Shown here one piece after another: positions 1 through 11,730 of a stretch of DNA of 64,000 bases (position 1 is its first letter; each line of letters begins with the position of its first letter). A model generated the notes under the pieces. That model had not been told where the DNA came from, made no database searches, and was given only the letters and a program-made list of their open reading frames with translations. Position numbers and translations under genes: made by a program. This DNA comes from Whitmania pigra (Eukaryota; Annelida; Clitellata; Hirudinida; Haemopidae), in the NCBI GenBank assembly GCA_021613335.1, contig JAJTWR010000266.1:5761501-5825500 (forward strand), in the 5' to 3' direction.

Positions 1-1022
1 ATTGTTGTATGCGCAGTTTTTGAGATTAATTAAGTTTATATTGCTAAAATAATTAAATTTATATTTCATTATATTTGGTATCTTTTTCTTATCACCTGAC
101 AAACAGTGAGAGTCCAGACAATTTAGTAGTCCAGATATCCTTTTGCGTCCTTAAGTATCTCATGCCTTTAACACTTAACTTCTGTTATTCAGTTCCGTTA
201 ACTGAATACTTGCTCTAATAAACTTATTAGTTAACTTGCTTGTTTGCGGACTCCCGGGTTATTTCATTGGTGTCAGGAGTGGGATCCCAAAAGTAAGTCA
301 TGAGCGAGATCTTAGAAGAATTAAAAGTTGGTGAAATGAGACGTGAACTTAAGGAGAGAAAAATGGATCCGAAAGAACTCAGGGCAGAATTGCAAGAACG
401 TCTGTAGTCGTGGATAATAGACCAGGGTGAAGATCCAGAGCTCTATTTGTTTATTGATCCGTTTGTGCAAATTTTCAGGGATGAATTATCTGCAGCAATT
501 AAAAGCTGTTACGCGTCTTTGGATCGCTTTGGAGCTGGTGTCACGAAAAAGGTAACTGAGGTTTCCTCCGACAAGGCTGCCACTAGCTACCAACAAGGAG
601 ACCCCAACAAGTACCAAAACCATCATGCCAGCTGAAGCATCAGCAGTGCACCCGATTGCCATACTGGTTTCGGTTGAGAAAGAGACCGATGAAATTGTAG
701 ATGGAAGAACTTTGGAAGAAATCAAAGTGTTGCTTCCATGGAGTGAGGAATTGGGGAAGGAGCTGAAAACTATGAACATCTCAAGGATGTCTATAATTCT
801 GAAAGATCAGTTAGCTTGGAAGAGCAAGAAGCAAGAGACGAAAAAGAAGATTTAGGGAAGGAGCTGAGAACTATGCAGAACTATGAACATCTCAAGAATG
901 TCTATAATTCTGAAAGATCAGTTAGCTTGGAAGAGCAAGAAGCAAGAGACGAAAAAGAAGATTTAGGATGGCGAGATGACATGAGCTTTGTTGAGGTTCG
1001 CATGGATCTGCTCGAAACATGA
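1..1022 (+). mobile_element. Ty3/Gypsy-like LTR retrotransposon remnant: LTR 3' end, primer-binding region and broken gag start
   Basis: An AATAAA signal lies near 216, and the LTR appears to end around 266. It is followed at 267-287 by a primer-binding-like stretch (TTGGTGTCAGGAGTGGGATC). An ATG at 300 opens a short Gag-like reading frame, MSEILEELKVGEMRRELKER, which resembles the SAP-like N-terminus of many Ty3-group Gag proteins. A TAG near 405 stops it, and same-strand coding debris continues to about 1,020. Within that debris a segment of about 111 bp is tandemly duplicated (near 754-967). No protease, RT or integrase follows, so this is a dead fragment. The family call rests on the LTR/PBS/Gag arrangement and is an inference. 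Confidence 0.5.
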
Positions 1023-1029
1023 CGTCAAC

Positions 1030-1645
1030 TTGTACTTGTTACTTGTTGCTCCGCCTTGGAACTCCGACAGGGATCCTCAGAGGAGTTTTTCCCATCTTCA
1101 AACGTTTCGGCCCTTTGAATCTCCATACGTTTTCGGGGGTTGGCCTCATCTGGTGATCAGCCGGATGTCCTGTCGGTTTTGTCTTTCTGGACCCAACTCT
1201 TGCCGCCGGCTATGAGAGGCATCGTTGGCCTTGTTACGCTGGTCATTGCTGCCTGGACTGGAGCGACTGCGCAAGCTCTCAATGGCTTCTTCACGTCGCA
1301 TGCAATCTGCATTTCACCTGCAAACTTCGACTAGACGAGGCTCTCATTGGCTTTGTTATGATCAGATCTGCATACTTATCTGCTTTGAGCGCATTGCCTG
1401 TCCTCCCATGGAACTGTCAGCTCCATTAGAATGATGACATCCGTCGACGGCATCAGATACGGCCTCTTGCCACTTTCTATCAGCACCTGGGGGTAGTGCC
1501 TCATCCCTTCTAAATCGGCTGCGACGGTCCAGTGCTCCTACTGTAGGATGCTACCGATGACAGCGCTAGAAGTAGGCTTAGCTATTTTCTGGTGTCTCGG
1601 TTAACTCTCCTCTCTAGCTTATCGACCACTGACAAACCAATCTAA
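1030..1645 (-). mobile_element. Degenerate fragment of an 'ELTVPWE' retroelement (same family as 45.4-46.6 kb and 51.7 kb)
   Basis: Read on the minus strand, about 1,400-1,540 encodes [13 protein letters not shown] followed by ELTVPWEDR. The copy at 45.4-45.8 kb encodes nearly the same words. In the family this is the C-terminal region after the reverse transcriptase, and the PD...ELTVPWE arrangement looks like a restriction-like endonuclease core of R2/NeSL-type LINEs (inference). The rest of the interval carries frameshifts and stops and is related only patchily. It abuts the Gag debris with no visible target duplication. Confidence 0.5.
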
Positions 1646-1650
1646 TACAT

Positions 1651-3835
1651 AGTTAGTGTCCAGAGCAATGTCATAAAAGTATTTAAGTTAAATTATATCA
1701 TAAATTTCGGTATCATCTCTACACTATTTTGTTTCTTATTTATACATCGTCAGGTTTAAGAAAAACTCTGATTTAAGTCATGTACAATTGGTTTAATATG
1801 TATTTGCAAAACATACAAAATACGGGTGTGGAAAATACTATAGGAAACATTTTTTCAATCGCCAAACACATTAAATTGTCATTAACATCCAAATATATAA
1901 ACATGTATGAAACATTTTATTGGCCACTGGTACTATCGTCATCTAAGGCAGCAATGGGGGTACCGGAGCTGTTTTTTCATAAACATGGTGAGCTTTGTCT
2001 GAATTGTATGCTTCTTTTTTCATCATAAATTTCACGATACAGACGAAACACATCGTTGCCATCCTTTCAATCCTTGCAAATCGTTCGATGTTGGGGTCCA
2101 TCGATTCGAAATGTACAAGAAGTTCATTCAGTAAAGATCGGTGTGCTGACTAATACAATCGCAAATATAAACAAGATGAAAAGTGAAAGAAATAAAAATG
2201 TTATAACACGATTTAAATTTAAATTCGTAAGCTGTATTGTGGTCGTAAAGTCGAATTGTCATAGGTCGCATAGGTCGTAAGTCGAGCACTAGCTGTAGAC
2301 TTTGGTAATCGACCGTGCATCTGATGGATTTGATAATTACAGTTACATTATAATTATTAATAACTATTTACCGTTAATTAAAATTATAATCACCTTGCAG
2401 ATTTGTGACTTTAAAACTTAGGATATTTTCGTTTCTTCGTCTTTTAGTTGAAATAATTAATGATGACGATTTTTGATGTTATTTGAGAAAAATTAGGAAA
2501 TAGCTTTATACTGACATTAAGAAAACTTGAATTTTTTTATGTTAAGCAAGTACAGCGCTCAAAAATCGTTAAGTATAAATTCAATATTACTCAATTTCTT
2601 ATATAACATCATTTTACTGTTCACAAACATCCTGTAAACTTCAACCAAATTTAACGATTAGAACTTGTAAAATATGGAAAACAGTATACTCGTTTTTCAC
2701 TATAATTAATGAATAGGATGTTTAAGAGCACAATGCTAAATACGCACAAAGATGCGCAAGTAGGACAAGGTGAACTTCATCCTACTAATGACCTAGCTCC
2801 ATGAACAGGAGTCTGCAGGAACTTTAAGCTATCCTCTACAGCCTCATGACCGTGAAAAACCTTTGTTTGACTAGTCACAGCCATCCTTTTCGAGTGCCCA
2901 CGCAAATGATCAAGCGGGACTAATCTTTCTCTTACTTAGTGGTGCATCTCAGTCTAACTCGAAACTCAAATGCTACGAATTGGCTGATGTCTAGCCTTAT
3001 TTTGTAAACTAAATTTACCCAACTAAGATCAAAATTAATGAAGACTGTTAAATAGCATATTATCGGCTTGGCGACCCATGAACTACTTGACTGCTTGTCG
3101 CTATTTGAGGTAATCCTGGAAAGATAGGACAATATTTGTAAAATAAATAATTATTTTATTATACTCCTTTTTAATAAAGAAATGTAGGAATATGTATTCT
3201 ACTCATGCAATCTGACTCTTCGATTCTCTATCCACAATTTTTAGTACTCGAATATTAGCTAAGTATTATTCGATCCTAAAAACTTCGAATTAACCACTTT
3301 CTTTGTCTCTGGTAAGGCAACTGAGTCGCAGTTTGGTTCGTTAATCTTTTGTTTACGCTATTGCTGTGGAAATAGAGCTGATACATTTGTTTATGAGACT
3401 GAGTTCCTTGCTACGTATAAAAGTTAGACATTAAAGTATTTTGAGTTCTTAAAACTGTTCATTTGTCATGAGCGTTTTCTTGTTAAACATGTGATTTTCG
3501 AGTTTCAAGCGAGCTAAGCGGATGATTCACATGCGTAAGATTTGAGTTGCTAGTAGCATTGTTGTTGAAGATTTATTCCGTTTATGTAGCTAGACAATAA
3601 CATATAACTATTTTCATTAAATTTATACAATTTTGTTCTTGTATTTAAATATATTTAAATAACTCTTTCCATCATATTAGTTGCTTAAAATTTGTGATCT
3701 TTAACATACATTTTTCTGGTTTCATTGATTAATCAAATTATATATAATTTGGCAAAAGGGACACTTCACTTTTGTTTTTGTAACAGGAATAGTGGTATTT
3801 GAATTTAAATTAGTCTACCATTTAACAGATAGAAT
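1651..3835. other. Gene-poor interval, nothing recognised
   Basis: AT-rich sequence between the LTR/retroelement debris and the kelch gene. The open frames here are short and match no family I recognise on either strand. The 5' part (about 3,700-3,835) is presumably promoter and 5' UTR of the BTB-kelch gene, but no clear core promoter element can be assigned. Confidence 0.5.
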
Positions 3836-5725
3836 ATGGAGCAGAACTTTGATCATTATGAGAACCAAACAGACAAAATTGAAGTCAGTTAATTTGTATT
3901 GATTGTTGTGAATGTTTTGAAATGTTTTCTGAATATATTTTATATTATGATTTTTCTTATGAAGGTGTCCGAAACAAAAATAAAGTATATCAACCTAGGT
4001 TTCAAGAAAGTTTGTTTCAAGATGTATGATTACAGTTGTGATATAAAACTAAAAGTTGGCAATGAGACCTTCAAAGCCCATAGAGAAGTTCTTGAAGCAT
4101 CAAGTGATTACTTTGCAGCCATGTTTTCACATAACATGCAAGAAAAAACAACTGGCATTTTGGAACTGAAGGAAATAAGTCAAGTTGGATTTACAGCTAT
4201 GATTGAGTATTTCTACCATGGTTACATAACGTTAGATACCAGCAACATTGAGGGTGTTATAGAGTCATCAAGGTTTTTCCATATTGAGTGGTTAATTTAT
4301 GTTTGCAAGCACTATTTGATTCATTACTTGAGCATTGAAGATTATTCTGCCACTCTCCACTTCTCTGAATTTTATTATATGAATGTCGAGGAGATCCAAT
4401 CATGCATTTTCAGTTATTTGTCAGATAATTTTTTGTTGCTTTCTTCAAAACCAAAGTTTTTGAAACTCACTTTTGAACTCTTGTCAGAACTTTTAAATGG
4501 GGACCACTTTATCCAAGCTTCTGAATATATTGTCTTCAGATTTGTTATGAAATGGATTGTTCATGATATGGCCAATAGAGAGCAATACAGATTACAATTT
4601 TTGAAGTCAATTCGATATTGTTTGTTTGAATTACATGAACTTCTTGAAATAGAAACAATTGTTGGTGAAGTGGCTGAAATAGCTGAACTTATTTTTGAGG
4701 CAAAAGAATATTTGCATTTTCCAAGTCGACAATGTCTGATAGATTGCTCTCAAAGTGAAGGGAGGGGTTCTAAGGATTTCCTGGTTCTTTACTCTGGAAT
4801 AGAGGATCAAAATTATGTGAACTACAAACATGAAAATGGCTTTGGTTTCCTTACAGAATGTCTTGATTCTGGCTTTTTGCAAATCATATTTGAATTTGCA
4901 TCAGCTGCCAACTTGGGAAATTTTATTTTCTTTGCTGGGGGTTATGAACGAGATACTTGGTGTAGTAGCCGCATGTTTTATCAATATAATCCAAACATTC
5001 AGAGATGGGTGGAACTATCTCAGATGCATCATGCCAGGGTTAGTTTTTCTTTATCTTCCTCTGATAAGGGTCTCTATGCAGTGGCAGGGATTGACCACAC
5101 TGTTATAAACAACATGGATAGAGAGGTTATTCACAATTCTGTGGAATTCTATAATCCTGAAGACAATTTGTGGCACTTTTTGCCCCCACTGCCATTTGGT
5201 TGCTATAACTTAGCTGCTTGTGCCATAGAGGATAATCTTTATGTCTCAGGAGGTATAAGTGATGATCCAAAATTTGATGTTCCTGTTAATATGGTTCATG
5301 TGCTCAATCAAGCTTCTGGTTGTTGGATTGAACTTGAGACAATGAATGTTGCCAGACACTGTCATGCCATGATCAACAAAAATAACAAATTATTTGTTTT
5401 TGGAGGTTTCATGAAGGGTGAAGACTCAATGAATTTCAAGGATTGTTTGCAAAATGAAATGTATGATCCTGCTACGAACCAGTGGACTCTGCTTCGAAAT
5501 ACTTCTGCACAATTTGGTCACATTTATCCATATTGTTCCATATTTGTTGATAAAATTTATTTGGTTGGGGGGCCATCAAAGGATGAACTGTATCTTATCA
5601 GTTTTGATGAAGACAAAGAAGAATTTGATCAAGGTGAACCCTGTAGCAGCTTTGTACACAAGATGTTGCTAATGAGAGCTCCTATGCCCAACCACTTCAT
5701 CCAAGAGCTGAGTGCACCTATGTAG
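3836..5725 (+). CDS. Kelch-like protein (BTB-BACK-kelch), putative Cullin-3 substrate adaptor
   Basis: Proteins of this architecture usually recruit substrates to Cullin-3 ubiquitin ligases: BTB binds Cul3 and dimerises, and kelch blades bind substrate. The long open frame (about 3,947-5,725) shows BTB at its start (CDIKLKVGNETFKAHREVLE, then DYFAAMFSHNM), a helical BACK region (about residues 120-260 from the BTB), and four or five kelch repeats with GG...Y...W signatures (FFAGGY, YAVAGI, YVSGGI, FVFGGF, YLVGG). The open frame has no satisfactory ATG before the BTB. I infer a small first exon, ATG 3,836 to 3,883 (MEQNFDHYENQTDKIE), a donor GTCAGT, an 81-bp intron and an acceptor at 3,963-3,964, giving 602 residues in phase. 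An internal ATG at 3,947 or 4,022 is the alternative. The kelch part is intronless, unlike the other genes here. The exact KLHL orthologue is not identified. Confidence 0.85.
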
Positions 5726-7430
5726 AGATTATTTTTACTGAAAATGATAATTTTCACTTGTAACATACAAAATGGAAGTTTGGGCTTTTAGAATGGGCAA
5801 ATTTGATCTTGGACTTTTGAACATTTTGCTTGTTGCATTTTGTGAATTTTTCTTTATAACTTAAATGTTAATTATGCCTGTGTCTTTCAAATTTAATAGT
5901 CAATCTTCAATATGCAGTTGTCCAATTGTATAGTGGGGCAAAAATACATGATTTTTTTCATTCTTGAGTCTCAAATAAGGATTATTATTTGGTTTTATGT
6001 TAGTTATGTTTAATCTTTGTTAGATTGGAGATTACTTATTAATTAATAATCTTATCAAGTTTCATTTGTGATTTGTTTGGTACCAAGTGTTGATATCATT
6101 GTACTATGAAACTAGTGATGCCTCAGTAATGGCCATAAGAATTAGCAAAGGGCTAAACAAATTTATTTATTTAGCAATTTTTTGCAGAGCACCATAAAAC
6201 TCAGCTGCAACAACTAGCCCTGCGGTCCCTTCAAGAAAGCAAAGCAAGTGAGACTTGGATTGGCGGGGTCAAGCTTTTTCAAGTTTAAGTATATATTTAT
6301 TTAGTTGAGCTTGATTGAGAACAAGGGTCTGCAACAGTCATATTTTGAGTTAGTTGGAGAAGTCAAAAAAAAAACTTGCTGGCAGTGAATTTTTGGTGTC
6401 TTGACACAATTATCTGTGCATTTTCTATGTTGCTAGCTTTGTCAGCATCATTTAGCTTTTATATATAAGTTTTTGTTGTTCAACAGATGTTTTTGTTTGA
6501 ATGCTGCTTGGTAGTTTTTGCGATTTCTCCCATGTTATAACCTGGGATAAGGGCATTGATTGCTTTGGATCTAGGGATGTGATTAAAATTATTTTGTTAG
6601 ATTAATCGAATTTATTTTTGATCAGTTAAAATATCATTGTGGGGTGAAAATACTGGCCACTGAGCATTTCGAATGCCCGGTGATTGGCATCAATTAAGTT
6701 GTAGTTATAACTGGGTTCGACTGCATAGTGTAACTACTGAAAATGTGGTTATACCTATGTAGTTAGAGTGCCCATGACTGAAAATACTGAAATACAAATT
6801 ACTTCTTTGAGGACTTCAAAATATTAGCATACAAACTACGCATCTTGAAATATTTTATTCAAAATACAAATACAGCGCAGTTTCCACAAAAGCGTCGCTC
6901 CATACCTTGCTTCTAAAGCTTTATCGCAGTAAACGTTTACGGTTTGCCTTTGCAAGCTGTTGGAAATTATCAGCAGTCATGCAAATTCTCTTCTTAATAA
7001 GGTACTGAGAAGACGGGGGCGTCATTTCGGGTATGAAATAAAGGGGGAAAGTTAAAACGAGCTCGGAGCCCGTTGTATGATAGGGCGTGGAGAATCAATT
7101 TAATCAACCTATCTTATTATTTGTCAGATTAAAGAAATAACAAAACAAAAATAAGTTTTATTTGTTAATCTATTTATTTAATATGTAGCACTAATCTACC
7201 ATCAACCACAACATCACCGCCGCTGTCGCCACACATTCATTTTATATATTTTTTATTGTTTTATTTAAAAATTTGGGATTCATTCATTTTCTGGAGCGTG
7301 TTTATTTGTTGAGCAAAGTTTATTTTAACCAATCAAACATTGGGACAACATTCTTGATTGTATAGATTTAACCATTTAACATCACCGCAGTAGTTCATCG
7401 CCACAGGAACTTCTTGAACAGTTTTTAACA
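5726..7430. other. 3' flank of kelch gene and intergenic DNA
   Basis: This interval should hold the kelch 3' UTR, but no clear AATAAA follows the stop closely. The remainder is AT-rich, with no coding frame I can assign. A tRNA-like 'GGGTTCGACTGC' near 6,712 lacks a convincing clover-leaf. Confidence 0.4.
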
Positions 7431-8130
7431 TGACCAAGAGTTGAAAACATCAGCTCATTTGAAGATGTCAAAAAATGTTAACCAGTTTTAATAGGTTTTC
7501 AAACGTATTCGGTGATACTGACAAGATGTCATGGAATACGTTATTATGTTGATAGGGATAGATTAGTGAACAGTATAGCATAATAAGAATTTTCCTATCA
7601 ACAACACTGTTTTTTGAAATTTTTGAGGCAACATATTTGATAGTTGCAAAGACCATTTTGATTCATCATCGATAAAAACGCCGAGGAATTTAGTGGGGGT
7701 AACGGGTTTAATCTGCAAGTCGTTAATGCCAGGTTGAATACTATATGAGTTTTTGAACATGAAATTTGTCATTTTGATGTTTAAAGACAACTTATTGGCT
7801 CGAAACCGTATGTCAACATTTGTCAACTCCCTATCGATGTTAATAATTAATTCGTTAAGATTTTTGCCATAGGCAAGTACATTTTTATTTGTAAAGTTTC
7901 CGCGAATAACAAAAATGTAAGCATTGATGAGGAATTATGTAAATCGTTAATATAAATGATAAAGAGTAAGGGACCAAGAATAGAACCTTGAGGAATACAA
8001 GTTACGTCAATAAACATTGATCTAGAACCATTAAATTCTGTTAATTACTTACGACCGTCAAATAACTGGCAAACCACTTCAAGATACAACTTCGCAAACC
8101 GTAATAATAAAGTTTCGAAAATAGCATCTG
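7430..8130 (-). mobile_element. 5'-truncated, decayed LINE fragment, same family as the LINE at 18.4-20.1 kb
   Basis: Minus-strand reading frames at about 7,468-7,826 encode words that align with the C-terminal RT region of the antisense LINE at 18.4-20.1 kb: NVDIRFRANKLSLNIK, a degraded MTNFM segment, SIQPGINDLQIKPV and KFLGVFIDD. Further upstream on the same strand (to about 8,130) the nucleotide sequence still parallels the GVPQGS-LGPLLF region of that copy, but with frameshifts. It is a pseudogene of a Jockey/CR1-superfamily LINE. Confidence 0.75.
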
Positions 8131-8133
8131 ATG

Positions 8134-9074
8134 GTTTAAGGCAGGGGTCCAAAACCCATTGCCCGCCATGGCGCCTGCCAGTTGTTTTGTGTGCCATCAT
8201 GAAAATTCGTTAAAAAATAAAAAGCTAAATTATTGTCATTTAAATAAAAATTTGTTATTTACAAATAAATTTAGAACTATAAATTCTAATATTTTTAATT
8301 TAATACTTTGAGTTTTGTTTTTTTATTAAGTTTCTTCTGTAACCGCTTAGTTTTGTTTAGATTTCCGCGCTGTTAGCGTAAATTCTGTTGTTCGTATTGG
8401 AACAATTTAATATACGTAGATTTTTAAAAATACATTTGGTAGTTTATTGTTATTGTAGGCTTTTAAATCTAGTTCTATTAACTCGAAAGAATGGTCAAAA
8501 TACTCGTTCGAATATCGGCTCTAACATCTTCTCTTTCTCCTTTTTCGGTGGAGATGCACCGATGAGTTCTTCGACGCTGCCTTGAGTGTCTGGTTTCTTC
8601 TTTGGCACCTGTAATGACAACCAATCGGCCGAGATTGCCCATACAAATTTTTAATACCTGTACTCCCCGGACATACAAGAACTCAAATGTCCACAATGAC
8701 CATACGCGAATGCACCAAACCCAACCAAAGATTGGCTGTCGATCGACTATGGGAAAACTCTAGTTTGGCAAAGACACGGCTTACCCAAACTCATCAAAAG
8801 AATTAGTAACAATTGGAAAGAAACAACGCCTGGATAGTGAAAACTATATAAACGTTTCCTTCTGTGTGCAAAAACTACATTGGGTAAAACTCTATCCTAC
8901 TGCCACGCTTTATCAGTTACCCGATTGATAATCTGGATGTTGGTTTCGACTACCTTAACCTCGGGACGACTAAAGAAATCGAAGTATAGCCGACTTCCTA
9001 AACTCCTCAGAAAAAGATGGGTTCCCTGGCTCAAGAAGCTCGTTTCACACATGGTACTCATCATCCATTGTATG
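8134..9074. other. Repeat-like interval with a possible hAT end; otherwise unassigned
   Basis: At 8,142 the sequence CAGGGGTCCAAAACCCATTG followed by GC-rich bases resembles the terminus of a hAT-type element; no partner end was found. A weak plus-strand frame near 8,720-8,800 (KDWLSIDYGKTL...) looks like decayed TE coding sequence of unknown family. Confidence 0.3.
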
Positions 9075-10531
9075 CAGTGGCGCAAGCCAGCCCCCCAAGC
9101 CTAATAGGAGAGACCCTGCAATTTTTCCAAATCCGATGAGTTTTTTTGGGTGTGGGGGGGGGGGGTATTTATTTAGTTTATGCTCCATATCAGAAGTAAT
9201 TTTTAATAACTTGGTGTTATGTTATTTTAAAAAAATTATTATAGATTGCACAGTCAAATGAAAGAGAAATGGAAGAATTAGACCAGTTACTTGAAAACGC
9301 TGAAACTCAAAAAAAAGAAGAAAAGGGAACAAAGTATCGCGTGCTGTTGTCAATCAGCGGTACTCGATTTATTGCCAGAACTCGAAATCTTCGTATATTT
9401 CACAACAAATTAACATGTAAAGATGCTTCATATAAGATGGGATTGGAATCGATTTCAGAAACACTGGATGCAAAACTTCAGGCCACAGTATCTACTCTCT
9501 ACACAATATTTTGTCCTATATCAGAATTGAGCCAGGCACTTCAAAGTCCAGTTAAATCTTGTGGGTGCTCAGAAGCATGTAAAGATGCTTATCACCTATT
9601 TATCGCAAATGAGAACAGAGAAAGCATTCAATGATTTAGTTCAGGACTCGAAGGAATGTACAAATTCGGTATCATTGAAGAATTCGGAAGACAATCAAAT
9701 GAATATCCAAGAACCAGAAGGTATTATTATATTCAAAATAATAAGTCAATAAAAAATAATACATTTGAAGTATTTAGATAATTATAATATTAATTATAGC
9801 CTACTCTAGTCTATAATCTACTCAGTCTACTGTCATGAAATCATTGAAATATCATTTATGCTATGAAGATTTATTCCATGCGGAACAAAATCTAATTTCT
9901 CTGGGCGGCGGCCCACAATAACTGATTTTTATAAAATAAAATATATAAATAATAAAACATAACAAATAATATAATAAAATAAATAATAAAATAACTGTGT
10001 TTTTGATTTTTCCTTTTTAATTTAATTCAGGCAGACAAACAAGAAAACGTTGTCTACCAGCCAATCTTAAAGATTCTGTGGCATTGCAAGCTATGCCAAT
10101 TTGGTCAACGCATGGCAATTGGAAAACAGCTCAATTCAAGCTCGAGGAATATTATGAAATTATTGATCTGGTAAATCATCAGATAACCAGTCGTGTTGAC
10201 AACGATTCAATTCACATCGACAAGTTTACGTGCTGATCAGTCTGATCCCAATGCATGTATCGAACTGCAAGATCTTTTCTGTGCCACAAACATTCAGCCC
10301 GAGTTGCATTATTTGCTCGATGTTGCTCTTACTCTGCCAGTTAAGTCATCAGATGCAGAAAGGGCATTTTCTAAACTTCGCCTTATTAAAAGTCATCTCA
10401 GGACGACTATGTCTGCCTGTCGTTTGCAAAGTTTATTGAGAATATCTGCGAACAAAACAACTACTGCACTTCTTCCAGTAAATGAAATGGTGAACAGATT
10501 TTCACAGACCGATCGAAAAATTATTTTGTAA
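9075..10531 (+). pseudogene. hAT-superfamily transposon remnant (DUF4371/ZMYM1-like transposase), decayed
   Basis: The left end looks like a hAT terminus: CAGTGGCGCAAGCCAG at 9,075, similar to the end seen again at 34,767. Downstream on the plus strand are three coding remnants. 9,269-9,634 starts MEELDQLLENAETQ and includes LQATVSTLYTIF. A middle part lies at about 10,030-10,190. 10,193-10,531 holds the C-terminal hAT dimerisation motif, LPVKSSDAERAFSKLRLIKS followed by HLRTTMSACRLQSL. That C-terminal motif is diagnostic for hAT transposases. Frames are broken and the sequence between about 9,750 and 10,020 is non-coding. No matching right terminus or target duplication was found. Confidence 0.75.
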
Positions 10532-10559
10532 CTGCAAAGACATCATATTACAATTTTAA

Positions 10560-11730
10560 ACATAAACTTTTTTTTACATTTGCTTTAACTGGTTTGAAAC
10601 TTTGAGACAAACTCATTAATAAATTATTAAAGATACAAAATAAAACTGCAGATAGAAGATAGTCAAACTCCTAATAATAATAATAATCTGTTCTATCTTT
10701 AATTCTTTATTAATTATAATCGGTAGTTTTGATTTGAACAGTTTCAAAAATTTTTGGACCGCGTCGGGCTTTCGTCCCTTTTCTGAACTTGAGTCTCCTC
10801 CCCAGCATTTTTCGCTTTCCTTGTACCTGACTCGTAGCGAGTATGTAGCTGAGGATGTAGCGATCATTTCGGTCAACACGCATCTAGCAATCCATAGATC
10901 TATCTTATGGACTTCAAAATCTTTGCCCTGATTCATTCAGCCAAATTATCAATTACAGCCTCATCGAATTTCTCGCGTTGCATTCTTTTGCGACATTTTA
11001 CGAGGAGTGTCGTAACGCGAGTACCAATGGAACAAACGAAAGCCATGCAAAAAAGCCACTAGAAGTGAAAATTTAAGCACAGGCAAAAAGCGACAACTGA
11101 TACTAATTTTATCAAGTTTTTTCTAATAAAAACAGTAGTATAAACGAAATTAATAGCAAGCCGCAACATTCGACCTTTCCCGCTCGCATATACAAGTATT
11201 ATTATTTCTTATTATATCTCGACGCTGCTGGTTAGAACCAAACGTAAATTGAAAAAGGGATGGGATACTGACATCAAGATCCAAATAGCAGAAAAATTGT
11301 TTGGCAAAGCACTGCCTCAGTCCCTTGTACAACATATCATTTGCTTATTGTATAGACGATTCAGTTTGTCTCCATTGCCTAGAAACAAAAAAAGATCTTT
11401 TTTCAATCAAGTTTTGTGAGGCTTTGCAGAAGAGTTTTCAAGAATCAATAACGATTTTCTTGTCGTGTCAGACAAGCTCGTAAGCACAAAGTTTCTGAAA
11501 GTCGGTAATTCTTACTGTTGGGGGCAATAATATATTAAGAAACTCCAGTGTGGAGCTGCAGCAGAGATTCCTCAGAAGAAAATTGAAACCTTAACTTTTA
11601 TACATAGCAATTGAGAGTACGTCATTTTATGTTTATATACAGAGGATTTGTTGAAGCTATAACTGTTCTTGATTTGAGCATAAGAATTAATTATGTATTG
11701 TAGCACCGTAATGTATAAAAAAAACCCAAA
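10560..11730. other. Intergenic interval upstream of the tetraspanin gene
   Basis: Nothing recognised. The final 100-200 bp presumably contain the promoter and 5' UTR of the peripherin-like gene. I cannot point to a specific element. Confidence 0.4.

Noticed and set aside
6640..6740. Possible tRNA (GGGTTCGACTGC)
   Set aside because: Only a B-box-like word; no acceptor-stem pairing or A box in register.
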